From Isoetes taiwanensis (Eukaryota; Streptophyta; Lycopodiopsida; Isoetales; Isoetaceae): DNA of 64,000 bases. Below, in pieces: positions 22,816 through 34,436 of the stretch (the first letter of the stretch is position 1; each line of letters opens with the position of its first letter). The position numbers and the translations under genes are program-made. The DNA is taken from NCBI GenBank assembly GCA_021234155.1, contig JAJEKV010000098.1:2630592-2694591 (forward strand), in the 5' to 3' direction. The notes under the pieces are model-generated. The model saw only the letters and a program-made list of their open reading frames with translations, was not told where the DNA came from and ran no database searches.

Positions 22816-23320
22816 CAAATCCTATCCATTGCTCGGGATCTAGCTCCTGAGGCGAGGCATCATGGTGGGCACTTCGTGCCTTACCAACTTTGGCAGGCCA
22901 CAAGAAGATAAACTACTGCACACTCACTCTTGTCCTGGATGACGTGACCTTGCCATTGTCGCCTTGGGACGATATAGCTGCATGGATGAGCATGAAGTTG
23001 CTCGTGGCAGTACCCTTGGCAACCACCTTCTTGCCAGAGATTGCACCAGTGGCTGCCCTCACCGTCAGTCCAGGCGTCATCTTGCTTCGCCATCGACGGC
23101 CCCCTGAGCCTCCAACTCCTATGGAGGAAGACATGGGTCCGAGCTCGTGAACTTACTTTTTTATGTAATAATGTATTGAACTTCGGGCATTATTCTATGT
23201 ATAGCTATAATTGATATTCTTTTTGGCATTATATAATATAAGTTTTGATGATCTTATGGTTTGTTTAGACTACTTCTTGTATAGATGATCTTTGTATATG
23301 TTATATCATTTTCCATTTGA
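22816..23320. other. Intergenic between the minisatellite and the gypsy pol
   Basis: A moderately GC-rich patch (22850-23150) contains overlapping 70-90-codon frames on both strands with no recognisable domain. It may be the 3' untranslated part of the gypsy element read on the minus strand. Confidence 0.3.
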
Positions 23321-23321
23321 T

Positions 23322-23870
23322 TCATACGCACATCTCATCTTTAATCCATTTTTCCTTTGATATAGACAGCATACAGAACCCTCCATGGGCTACCCTAGTG
23401 GAACATGCTATTTGAGAGTGGTATGCTGCACTCATGGCAAGCTCGGTTTGCATCATGCTAAAGAAATCCTTCCATAGACCGTAACGCATTAACAAACTTA
23501 GAATCACAATCTGAAATGATCGATCTGAAATGATGGTGTGCGCCATACCATGAAGGCGAAAAATCTCCTTGGAGAATAATAGTACCGTATCTAAGGCAGT
23601 ATCCGTGATGCGACATGGCAAGAAATGTGCCATCTTAGAGAGCTTGTCCACACTATAATTAAGGCATCAAATCCCATAAGAGTTCGCAAAAGACCCACAA
23701 TGAAATCCATGGTAATGACTTCCTATTTTGCATTGGGAAGTTCCAACAGCTTTAACTCCCCTAGAATCTGCAACTGTTCTACCTTTATTTGTTGACAAAG
23801 CTGACACTGCTTAATGTATCCGGTAATGTGCTTCTTTATTCCACGCCAAGTTGGATCTGACCTTAAAATA
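23322..23870 (-). pseudogene. Gypsy integrase remnant
   Basis: H2C2-type zinc-finger sequence (HITGYIKQCQLC) precedes the core. A Trp codon before EVITMDFI has become TAG, and a frameshift lies between GFDALIIV and DKLSKMAHF. The core ends early after AAYHSQIA. Family integrases carry a DDE triad; here only the first Asp region (TMDFIVGL) and the SDR-like Asp are visible. Confidence 0.88.
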
Positions 23871-24057
23871 GCTTTTCATAAACCCAACATGTCCCCCTAT
23901 TGGACTATTAATGTGTGTCATGGAGAATGAGCTTTATAATCCTTGATGTTTCTGGCACATATAGTTTATTCTTGTCATAAAAGAGGTTACCTTCCTTCTT
24001 ATAATGACGAAAAGCTTCACGCTCCTTATCTGCCCTAGCCTCCTTAGACAAGCTTTG

Positions 24058-25366
24058 TCAGATCTCATTGAATTCAGGATATATTGGAAGAACTTGCTCA
24101 ATTGTCTTTCCAAACTTACTGGTGAGAGTAGAGATAGTATTACAATACGTGTGAGTCAACAAATGATGTCTAAAAAGGGCATCATCAACAATATTATGCT
24201 TGCTCAATTTATAGACAACCTCAAAATTGTATTCTTCCAAGAATTCCATTCATCTATCTTGTGTCGAAGATTAAGATGGGACTGCGTGAAGATATATTGG
24301 AGGATTTGATGATCGGTATCCAACTGGAACCTTCTCCCAAGGAGATAATGCCTCCAAATCTGCAAGGGCCGCACAATCGCAAGCAACTCTTGGCATGTGT
24401 TGGGTATCGCTGCTCATTATCATTCATCTTCTTAGAGTCATAGGTGATAACCCGTCCTTGCATTAGAACACATCCAGTAGCTATCTTACTCGCATCGGTG
24501 GCAACCCATTTATCCTTTTGAGGATCTGGTAACATAAGAACTGGAGCAGTGGTCAATGCTTCTTCAATTGTTGGAACCCTTACTGGACTTTCTCCTTCCA
24601 ATGTGTCATCCAATCCTTTACTTTCTCATGCTTTGTGAGGTTGTTGAAAGAGGTTGCTATCTTGGCAAAATCCTTAACAAATTTTTGATAATACCCCGTC
24701 AAACCAAAAAATTCTGACCTCCCAAATATTTGTACGAGTGGGCCATTATTTAACTGCTTCAATTTTAGCTGGATCTGTGGAAATGCCTTCCACAGCGCGA
24801 TATGTCCTAAATATTCCATCTTGGTGGTCGCAAATTTGCATTTGGAGAACTTAGCAAAAAGTTGATGGCATCGCAACTTCTGTAGGACCAACCGAAGATG
24901 GCATTCATGATCCTCCAAGGTCTTACTGTAAATAAGTATGTCATCAAAAAAGATGATGACAAACTCATCCAGATATTCACGGAAGACATTGTTCATTAGC
25001 CGCATAAATGTGGCAGGCCCTTGGTTAGCCCAAAGGGCATAACAGTGCACTCATAATGCCCATAGTGAGTCCTAAAGACTGATTTATGGATGTCCTCCTC
25101 GTTGATTCTTATCTGATGATACCCTTATCGAAGATAAATCTTGGAGAAGTACCTAGCTCCTCGCAATTGGTCTATAAGATCATCGGCCAACAATAGAGCA
25201 TATTGGTTCTTGATGTATGCTTATTTAACTGTTGGTAATCAATACAAATCCTTAAGGTGCCATCCTTTTTCTTGATAAATAGAATAGGAGCTCCAAAAGG
25301 TAAGACACTTGGGTGAATGAATCCTAGCTTGAGAAGTTCATGCAATTGTTTCTTAAGTTTTGCCAA
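24058..25366 (-). pseudogene. Gypsy reverse transcriptase and RNase H
   Basis: The fingers frame starts near [20 protein letters not shown], and [17 protein letters not shown] is well preserved. The palm keeps the catalytic Asp pair in FFDDILIYSK. Connection and RNase H follow with DASKIATGCVLMQ and YLLGRRFQLDTDHQILQYI. The VYKLSKHNIVDDAL segment corresponds to the family's YxPGKxNxVADAL. At least three frame changes separate these blocks, so it cannot give one polyprotein. Confidence 0.92.
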
Positions 25367-25999
25367 TTATGGGGTGCTTATGCGGTACGGAGACTTACTG
25401 GTAGGTTTGATACACGGGGCAACTGCGATCTCGCATTCATTCCCTTGAAGGGTGGCAATTCCATAATCTCGTCAGGAAAAAGGTTATGGAATTTCCAAAA
25501 CAAAGTGTGAATGGCTTTGGTCAAGCCTCTCTTCTTGCTTAGATATGGATTCTAATGATGCAAGTTTAACAATACAATCAACCCTATTTTTTCTAATGGC
25601 TCTATCCAACTGCCTCAATGAAATACACTGCATATTTGGTGTAACTGGGTTACCTGCTATGGTGATACGGGCCCCATTAGATGCATTGAATGTGACCTCT
25701 TACTTTTCACAATCAATATTGACCTTTGCAGCGGCCAAGGACTCCATACCAACGATGAGGTCATACTTACCAATGTTCATAATCTATGCATCTAAACAAA
25801 CCGATACTCCTGGCAACTGAATGTTCAGGTTGACATGGCAACTCTGTGTATGATGGACAACCCCACTAGCCAACATAACTGGGCAGTAGCTTAGACCTCA
25901 AAGATGTGACCCATTTTCCACATGGCGTTATCCTATTGGGCAACTGCCATGCGGCCATGTCCCATTGGAGCCACGTGTCATCCCATGTGGACCCTAACC

Positions 26000-26590
26000 T
26001 ATATTACCCCAAACCCTAACCCTAGGCCTCTTTCCTGGCCCCAACACCCTGGGAACCTTCTTCGCACTCGAAACTCCATTTCGAGTGTCGTTTGCTGTGG
26101 CATAGCCTAGTGCAACAGCCCCCAGAGTGCGTGCCCGTGTGGGCCGGGCATGGGTCCGACACCTCCTGGGGCAATGGTGTTGCCCTGCCTCTCAAGAGCT
26201 ACAGGTGACAGCCTGGCTCTTGTTGTGGGGGGTTAAGTCGAGGACGAATCGTGTGTCGCCATGATTCTCTAGCCGCCCGAGGAACCTCTAGGCCCCGGGA
26301 AGGGGAGATGCAACCCTTCCTGCCTCGACGAACCGGGGAGATGCAACCCAGAGTAGTCTCCATGGGTGATGCCACGAGATTGCGTATCCAGAAGGCTAGA
26401 GTCATGACAGAGCCCGATCTAGCCCATCTGCAAAGTATGCACAGGAGGGGCGGATGGAGTGATCAACCCTAGCCATTGTCTCAAGCTAGCCCCGCCATTG
26501 TTATGACTCGGTCTGCTCTATCTTGAGACTCCGTCGTCAGTCTACTTTCCCCATGAGTCTGAGCCCGGCGTAGGAGATCTCATGTTTTAT
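26000..26590 (+). repeat. LTR fragment, same family as 43386-44638
   Basis: From ACCCTAGGCCTCTTTCCTGG (about 26013) and again from GTGTGGGCCGGGCATGGG (about 26130) to CATGTTTTATGGC (26593), this follows the 43.4-44.4 kb LTR in the same orientation with scattered mismatches. A ~430-bp block present there (about 43480-43908) is missing here. Similarity stops at the edge of the large inverted repeat, so that repeat replaced or truncated the LTR. Confidence 0.88.
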
Positions 26591-27740
26591 GGCAAACAAG
26601 ATAATGAAACACTTGGGGAGCTAGTCACAGTTTTTTTTTAGTATTGGGCTTATGGGCATGACTATAACCGAGCAGTGATTTCAGTTCGAACTGGAGGCTT
26701 TATGAGTTTATTTCTCATTTTCGTTCAAATGTTTAACTAATATTTACCTTGTTTAGAGTGGAATAAATGGTGTTGCATTTGATCCTTCATGAACTTGATT
26801 CTTGTATTGCAATATTCAAATTACTGATAATGAATGAATAATGAATAAGCTACGTTGTTTTTAATAAACATATCAGTATAATACTTATGCTTGCTTTGTT
26901 AGGGCCCGAAGGGCCCAAAATTTTTTTTTTTATTATAACAACCAACACATAACTACCATTAACATTAATTAACACAACCATTACATCCAACACTTTTAAA
27001 TTAAAACCCCCTTGAAACCCCCTCTAGTTTGGGTGCATATTTACACGGGGGGTGACTCCGGGCAACGAGAGCTGTTGAATAGGCATATTCACCCCTTATT
27101 CCTTAATCTACACCGTACACAAAGTTCCTCGTTTGTGGGGTATGGATGTATGGAATTTGTTATACTGTATAACAAGATTTGTAAAATACTATAAGATTTG
27201 AGGTAATATACTATATGGTGTTGATTTTGTACGTGCAAAACATAATTATAGGGGCTCTCGCTGCCCTACGTCACCCCCCGTGTGAATATGCACCCAAACT
27301 AGAGGGGGTTTCAAGGGGGTTTTAATTTAAAAGTGTTGGATGTAATGGTTGTGTTAATTAATGTTAATGGTAGTTATGTGTTGGTTGTTATAATAAAAAA
27401 AAAAAAAATTGGGCCCTTCGGGCCCTAACAAAGCAAGCATAAGTATTATACTGATATGTTTATTAAAAACAACGTAGCTTATTCATTATTCATTCATTAT
27501 CAGTAATTTGAATATTGCAATACAAGAATCAAGTTCATGAAGGATCAAATGCAACACCATTTATTCCACTCTAAACAAGGTAAATATTAGTTAAACATTT
27601 GAACGAAAATGAGAAATAAACTCATAAAGCCTCCAGTTCGAACTGAAATCACTGCTCGGTTATAGTCATGCCCATAAGCCCAATACTAAAAAAAAACTGT
27701 GACTAGCTCCCCAAGTGTTTCATTATCTTGTTTGCCATAA
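26587..27740. repeat. Large near-perfect inverted repeat (arms ~486 bp, spacer ~181 bp)
   Basis: The left arm is 26587-27072 and the right arm 27254-27740. They are reverse complements with only a handful of differences by eye, mostly A-run length and the innermost ~30 bp. The 181-bp spacer (27073-27253) is AT-rich and not repeated elsewhere in the window. Each arm contains GGGCCCGAAGGGCCC, a small palindrome. A transcript would form a hairpin of about 480 bp. No ORF longer than 60 codons is inside. No target duplication is evident: the left end merges with an LTR fragment and the right end enters unrelated DNA. Confidence 0.97.
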
Positions 27741-27912
27741 TCTTTTAATGTTTCCACTTGATCATAATATGCACAAGAGATATCGTTCACCTACAACTGG
27801 TAGGTTGCTTCCATTGCCTGAATGATTCTCATCATAAACCTCAAATGTCAATTTTTGATCAATAAAGCATAATTATTCATGTGACAAAGCTAAGATGCCA
27901 TCAGAGGATACA

Positions 27913-28040
27913 CATTATGGACAAAGGCATCTGCACGGAAATTGCCGAATTCGCGGCATTCCAGTATGATCAGATGCATTATGGACAAAGGCATATGCAC
28001 GGAAATTGCCGAATTCGTGGCATTCCAGTATGATCAGATG
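27913..28040. repeat. 64-bp tandem duplication
   Basis: Units at 27913-27976 and 27977-28040 begin CATTATGGACAAAGGCAT and end GATCAGATG, with two to three differences. Confidence 0.95.
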
Positions 28041-28839
28041 CAAGTTGAGCTCGTGGCTATCTTCATCTGGCTCTGGTGTAATGACCAACATTGGACTCTT
28101 TCCCTTGAATTCCAATTTTGCAATTTCCTCACATTTTTTCTTTAATAACTGCATATTGCTCCAAAAATCCGATGACTAGTAGCTACGGTCCAAAATACTG
28201 ATTGGACATTACTTGCCCCAATCTGGCAGCTTATTACTCCTAAGGATTCTATCTGCCACTTCTTTCAATGGCTGACAATGTGAAAACCCTTTTCCAACTT
28301 TAAAATGTTTGCCAATTTCCAAGTCACATGGGAGTTACCTGTAGACAAGGCAGAATTGGGGGTGTTCGTTCTTTGAAGGAAATGAATGCACATTAGCACA
28401 TGAATTTTGGCTGGCTCCACATCCTATTACCTCCTGCAATATCTGATTACCTCCTATTGCAATCACATCGGCCATCTTTGGAGAATCGTGACCACTAATC
28501 CGGCCGCACAAAGGTATTTTTTCAGGACTACTAACCATCGTGACGTAACCCGGCCGCTTTTGACAAAGGTATTTGGAAAATCAAATTATGCAAGGAAGGA
28601 ACAACCTGGATTATTTCATTCACTTGGCGAGATTTTGCCCAGTGCTTAACTATGAAAGCCAGTTGCCTCAACCGGACATCAATTTTTGCATAGTCATGCA
28701 ACAATTTCGAATTAACTACAGCGAGCATGAGTCAATGCCTGGAAGAACCCTTTGTCAAGAGACGATGCATTTCTTATTAATGAAACTAAGCATGATTTCA
28801 TTAATTGGATAAAATAACGCAATTTTGAGAATTTTAAGC

Positions 28840-29960
28840 ACACCTTATTTGCTGAAGCACGAATACTTTCACCTAGTTCTCGAGCCCAACAAACATAAGG
28901 TAATTAACAGACACATATACATACAAATTATGTGTTATACTTGTACGTGTACATGATACTTGTAGAAGCCCAATAATGGCCCTACATTCTACACCAATAA
29001 TTCACATCAATAATTTTCACTTCACTATAAAACAAATTTCGACTCGGGGTAGAGATCATTCATCTTCCATGGCTTCCTCGATGCCTCGTCCAAAGCACAT
29101 CCGATCTTTCAAGTGCTACTTGAGCTACAACGACCGAATGAATGCGCAAGAAATGGTGTTAATCTTGATCCATGGCTCCAATCTAAGGCTGATGGTCCCG
29201 CTAGTGCTTGCAGGAAGCTCACTCGTGTTAAAGTCCACATTTATCGGCTTCCCGATCGAGGGAGATCTATGAGTGAATAGCATCACGAGCTTTGATGTTG
29301 ATGATGAGTGAATCAATGTTATCGGTGATGACCTCATAGACTGTTTATGATATAATAATGGTATGAGAACCTATAAACTATGTAAGGATGTAATAGCACA
29401 ATGAATATTGTTTGATGTATCATACCTGAGTGTAGTGTAGGGTTGTGCTCTTCGACTTCCACTATATCTGCAAGCTTTTCAATCACACCTGAATTACTAA
29501 AGCACAAAAACTTCTACTATCATGAATCCACAAAACATATCCATACGAAAAGATGTATTATACTTGTATGTATACAAAGTCTTATACACGCGCAATAATT
29601 GGGGTAAAGTCTACCCCAATAATTCTACCTCACTATAAAAACTTCTCACTTCGGGCTAAAGTTCATTCATCTCCCATGGATTTTTCGCCTTCATCAGTTC
29701 ACCACATCGAGGCGATCAAGTGCTCAATGAGCCACTGATCTTGTTGGTTGCCTAGAGGGCATCTTCTTCTTGATCCCTACACGTGAAGAAAAGCTTTTTG
29801 AGATTCACCCCTGCGTCCAATTCGTGTGATGATCCATCCGATTTGGCTTCCCGGCGCATGAGCTATGAGATATCGGGGATCACTACTACGATCCCGAAGA
29901 TGAATGATTCAATTGTTCAAAATGTTATAGCGTAAGAGCTCTTGTGTTAAGATGAAAAAT
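28840..29960 (+). repeat. Diverged tandem duplication of a promoter-plus-short-ORF unit
   Basis: Segments at about 28850-29340 and 29490-29960 share order and wording: GCTGAAGCAC/ACTAAAGCAC, a TTATACTTGTA block, CCAATAATT, a TATA-like CACTATAAAA (29022 and 29633), CATTCATCT-CCATGG, and GATCAAGTGCT-type sequence after the ATG. The first unit has an ATG (29070) with a 67-codon frame. In the second the frame stops after 21 codons (29677-29738). I do not recognise the encoded peptide. The unit may be a small decayed gene family lying inside the uridylyltransferase intron. Confidence 0.6.
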
Positions 29961-30247
29961 GCAAGACGTAATGAATAATAAATAGTCTATTGTAGTGATG
30001 TTATCGGTAATAAATAGTATAGTGTGAAATGCTTTAATGTACCTGTAAGACTCAAGTTTCATCTCCTTCCTCGGATGCCTCTTTAGCAAGCAATTCTCAG
30101 AAAGCTGATTCCTACAAAGAGGGAGGTATCACAACCAATAATGGCTTCGGGTTCCACGGACCAAGCATAGTCTATCGCTTTTGAGAGGTCGATAACGTGG
30201 GTCCTGTCATTAGGATTCGCCTCCACTTCTTATGCCGCCAAGTCCGA

Positions 30248-32246
30248 TCATCGTTGAGAGCGACGGGTGCCTTTCCTAGCCACAGGCTCCCACCAAGAAA
30301 CAAAAACCTCGTTATAATGAGGGGCAGTGGGATCTTGTATTGGATCCTCTTCCGCATACGCAATCCATGTAGGACATGCATCTGCGGGTCTTACAAGAAG
30401 AAACATACCTTTCTGTACATCTTGGTATGGATCAAATATTTCCACTGCGTTCTTGGGTTTATCCTTAGCAGGTCCAACGAAGCCAGTCGGAGCGTCATAT
30501 CGATCAATCTGAATAGATTCAGGCTCGTCAAGCATAACTTGCCTTGTGCGGGGCCAGAAGTTCAGAATTTCTGCATTGCCTGGGGGTATTTCCCCTAGAA
30601 CACGCATCACTTCGCACCAGTAGTCTATGACCTCGTTCATGTAGGTATTGGACCACGAGTTCACACCAGCCCTGGAGATATTAGCCCAATGCACCATGTA
30701 CTTCGCAATGGACGACCTCAATGCTCCTATGTCTTTGAGACTTGCATATGGCTTAACAGTCTTGGGCGACCCAGTCGGTATCATTGGGAAACCATTGTCA
30801 TCTGCTTTCCACATCCGAATACCCTTCTCTGGCAACCATTCTCTATGACCAGGTCTCATCTTGTAATACATTACTGGCCATCCATCATTCATGCAAAACT
30901 TAAACAATAACGGCTCCAGGTGACCAACCAAACGATCCTTCTTATCAGGAATGTATCCTTTGACGAACCCCTTCCAATCCGGAACCTCGGCAACAAGGTA
31001 TGGCGTTGGTGCCTTCGTGCTACATTCTCGGAACAGTTGCATTAGTTCAGGAAGAGTTAGAGCATCAGACCTGCGCATTAATGTGGAGTAGTTACCGAAT
31101 AGTGCATCAATGTCATCATGAGTGTGGCCTACCATCATGAAGCCCAGCTGTATCTGATCAAATACACCCAACCACACAAGATAGGATAGATAAGAGAAGA
31201 GATATCTGTTCTTATTCTGCCCAGCGCAATTGTCTAGTTGCAAGTATAGTCGCCTAGGTAACATCTTAAAATGAGATGCTTCCTTAGCAGGTGGTACAAA
31301 GTCTTGCCCAGTGATGTTGCCTTTTTTTGTCCTCAACCCCGCACTGTTGAGGAGTGCACTGACCCACATGCCTTGAGGACGTCCTTCTTCTGGGAGGTAT
31401 CCTCTAGTGTTTTGATAGCATGATTCAATGAACCAACATGAAAGTTTGAATCGTCCTTCCAAAGGTCTAGTGAGAAATGTCCCAATGCACCTGTGCCTGG
31501 CCATGCATCAGTGCACCAGTCACACTAACTTTCAAGCGTTCACCTCTCCATACTGACTTTGCGAGTTTCTCTAGTCTTGGAATCATGGTCTTGTTTTGGT
31601 CCATTTTATCATGTATAATGGTAAGCGCCTGTTCTGGTGATCGATGGGACAGAGCTCTCCATGACCAGTACAAAGCTCCTACAAGAGATCTGGGCAGTCA
31701 TGTGTGCCTTCCTTTCAATCTGCAACTCTCTTCTCTCCCTTGGATCTCTTGTCTTAGCCATTTTTTCTTTGATTACAATACATGTGTTGCACTTAGAGAA
31801 AGCTATCCTTTTCGCTATTGCAACCTCGTTATGATCCTGCTTCCACCCACGTGAAAATGATGAGTGAGAGACATGTTTGCCTGTCATCTCCTTCACATTG
31901 GCGTTCACCTCTTGAAGAATGTCCTTCTTGGTTAGAACAGAGGGGAGCCTCTTCACATTCTCTCTTACACATTGATTATTGATTTTTTCGATCGTGGGGC
32001 ATTGTCAGCGTTCTCATCTATGTACATAGACAGCACGGCCTTCCCTGCTAGAGTGTGAGACCTTGGTTTTTTCGTGCCCATGTTCCCATGTTCAGCTACT
32101 CTGTGACCATCAAGGAAAAGTCTTCGCCATTTATAGAAAGTGGACATTGGAATACCATACGCTATATGCCATGCTTTCACACAAACCTGCTTGTTATTTA
32201 GCATGAGCATCTTCACCTGTCCGTTCTCCGAACAAACATCTAACAT
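30248..32246 (-). pseudogene. DUF7869-type mobile-element protein, nearly complete, two frameshifts
   Basis: Three minus-strand frames make one protein: 32246-31965 (KAWHIAYGIPMSTFYKW and HGNMGTKKPRSHTL), 31956-31609 (SKCNTCIVIKEK, a Cys pair) into 31673-31467 (IIHDKMDQNKTMIPR), then 31504-30248, a 418-codon frame. The last has LQLDNCAGQNKNR (31247-31209) and VGHTHDDIDALFG (31134-31096), the signature I recall for DUF7869, plus a PDWKGFVKGYI and a YGL-like tail. The spaced Asp residues suggest an RNase H-like nuclease fold, which would fit a transposase, but this is inference. A second, more decayed copy lies at 55.4-58.6 kb. The long unbroken frame implies recent activity. Confidence 0.8.
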
Positions 32247-32740
32247 ATTAAAACAAATGTGGTCCTCTCAGGCGAGCGGTCAAGTTCGGAAGAAGAAGGT
32301 GCGCATGCTACTAATCTCTGCGGTTGAGAAGTTTGCGCAAAGCATCTTCTCATACAATGATGGATTTACGAAAACCTAAAATTGAAGCCGCCATGATCTT
32401 TCTCTCGGGCTTTGGTCACACCAGCTTTACGTGGAGTCCCATTCACCATTCTATACATCCTTTTGGGTGCCTTTTCGACATCAATTTGCATGGCATATGG
32501 TTCGCTTCAATGATTTGTTTCCGGCGGTCTTTATGAGTGTGGACACGACTACGTTGTCTACTAACACCAAGGCGTTCGACCACTTCACCAAATCATGCAA
32601 CTCAGGCATCTCAAAGACAAGCCCCGACATCTCATGGGCCGGTCTTTCCAGGCATGGGGCATAGCTTCATCAGCGTGGCGGCCGTGAAGTCATCACCTAA
32701 TCGGTATCGAGAATCGCTTGATTAGGATCGGTGAAGATGA

Positions 32741-33241
32741 TCACACCGAACCCATAAGGCATATCCACAAACATTCATGCAAAAGTGTGCAATTCTTCTC
32801 AATAAGTTCTTCCCTCGAGATACCACCATGACGATGTATCGGGGCAGACGGAGTCGTGGGATCCTCCAACGACAACCAATTCAGCCTCATTATCGCCCGG
32901 CGGAAAGTGGGGGCGGTGTTATCTTCAAGTGCAGTCACGTCTCTCTCGAGCTACAGGATGAAACTCCCTCTGGACTCTGCAAGTATTGCAATCTCGGGTT
33001 CCGGATAAGGCAACGGAATGCTGCCATCAAGAATGACTTCCACAGACACTACAGCGAAACCCTCGGGCAAGGGCAAGTTATGGTGCTTGGTGAAGTTGTG
33101 CAGACGACCCTCTGCAACCTTCGTCCCGTTGAATAAAATGGATCTCAATTGCTCCATCCTGTCATGTAAACAAAATAGAATGCTGTAAGAAATCGCGGAC
33201 GCGATTTCATGGAACACTATCTGCCAGTATTGTGGGGGCAT
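32741..33241 (-). other. Possible upstream coding segment of the DUF7869 element
   Basis: Two minus-strand frames (33241-32951, 96 codons; 32938-32741, 65 codons), separated by one stop, together read like coding sequence (GTKVAEGRLHNFTKHHNLPLPEGF and DGSIPLPYPEPEIAILAESRGS). The opposite strand carries a finger-like CKYC...HRHY stretch (plus 32777-33136). Only one strand is likely to be real. I favour minus because it is collinear with the DUF7869 frames, but cannot prove it. Confidence 0.35.
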
Positions 33242-34011
33242 TAGTCAATGTACCTGAAATTCGCTGCGCTAGATCGCCACTGCGATCTGGCTGAGCACTG
33301 AGAGTCCACAATACTGCCACTAATGAGGATCTATTCCAAGAGAGATTCCCTACGAATGCTCTATTAAAACGCGCCCGCGATCCGATTGAACAAAAGGAGC
33401 TTCAAAGATATGCAGAATTGTCCTAAGCTTCTGTAGTAAAAATGAAGTGTTTCATCAAGTTTCCAACACGTTGCGAGTTGTCTAACTGAAGATCTAGGAA
33501 CTTGCATCTCCTCCATGTGGCAAGGAAGATACTTGTAGAGAAACAACAGACCATTACTGACATGAAGCTGAATGGAATTATTATGGACAAACGTTTTGAA
33601 GACAAAGAAGAGGTTGGAATTAGTGAAGATGTAGCCAGTGAAACTCATGGAACCGAGCATCTATACAAACAATGCTATCCCCAAGAGTAGGAGAAAGCAT
33701 CAGTCCATACAGAAATTTTAGAACCATTAAATCAATTTATTGGACAGAACAATGCACATGCACATTGAAATGATGCACATGCACACTATTGTCCCGAAAA
33801 CAAGAACAATGCAATTGCAGAATAAAACAAGAACAATGCATATCAAAACATGCAGTGGACATCGATTCTTGCCTGCTTCGGGCACTTAGATGTCGATTAA
33901 ATGCAACATCTCGTCAAGCGCCATCAGCCGCCTCGCTTGCGCCTCGATCGAAATCTCCCGAGCCAATGCGTTTGGAATGGTCTGGAATGAGGAGCTCTTG
34001 GCGGGGAAAGA

Positions 34012-34075
34012 GAAAGTGCATTGGGCGGGGAAATTTGATTTCTAAATTCAAATGAAAGTGCATTGGGCGGGGCAA
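34012..34075. repeat. Short direct repeat GAAAGTGCATTGGGCGGGG
   Basis: The 19-mer occurs at about 34012 and again at about 34050, separated by an AT-rich ~20-bp stretch, upstream of the two-exon gene. Confidence 0.85.
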
Positions 34076-34282
34076 TGGGCTGTCGCAGTCACCGTACCTT
34101 TGGTTCGTGCCAAATTCCGAAATGCGCTGGCTGTCTCCATCGGACGGGTAACCTAGCTTTGACAGTTACACGCTTCCCACGCGTAATGTCATGCCAACTA
34201 CTTTTATGTCAGACGGATTTCTGACAGGACATTAAGGACAGGGCATAAAGTATGATGCCTTTATCCCTTCCGCCAGTCATAA

Positions 34283-34368
34283 ATAAATGCGCCGACGGAA
34301 TTAAATGCGCCGACGGAATTAAATGCGCTGGCCAAAATTAATTTGCCGTCGGAAATAAATGCGCACGT
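34283..34368. repeat. Tandem AAATGCGCCGACGGAATT units
   Basis: Two exact adjacent 18-bp units are followed by diverged AAATGCGC copies and an inverted TTGCCGTCGG. It lies 150-250 bp upstream of the predicted start of the two-exon gene and could be part of its promoter or of the element end. Confidence 0.8.
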
Positions 34369-34436
34369 GTGAGTCTGACACGTGCACTTATGTCGGGGCC
34401 GTAATGGCGGGACATTTATGGCGGGCGTCCCCAGGC

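Larger units (their letters stand above)
23322..25870 (-). mobile_element. Ty3/gypsy pol, decayed (protease, RT, RNase H, integrase)
   Basis: The minus-strand order is protease, RT, RNase H, integrase, the Ty3/gypsy order. Protease at about 25830-25640 has YDLIVGMESLAAAKVNIDCE followed by a stop. RT at 25366-25172 has the [18 protein letters not shown] fingers, and 25050-24580 has the palm with FFDDILIYSK and a KCKFATTKMEYLGH segment. RNase H at 24613-24058 has WVATDASKIATGCVLMQ. The integrase zinc finger at about 23850-23770 has IKQCQLCQQIK. The core at 23720-23322 has EVITMDFIVGL, DKLSKMAHFLPC and RLHG. Frameshifts and stops are frequent. No LTR pair in matching orientation is seen. Confidence 0.93.

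Noticed and set aside
24004-24309. 101-codon plus-strand ORF
   Set aside because: Antisense of gypsy RNase H, with no independent support.
26000-26022. Telomere-like CCCTAAACCCTAA words
   Set aside because: Only two or three imperfect units within an LTR sequence, and not an interstitial telomere array.
32777-33136. Plus-strand 119-codon ORF with CKYC...HRHY finger-like spacing
   Set aside because: The opposite strand is more coding-like and collinear with the DUF7869 gene. The Cys/His spacing alone is weak evidence.
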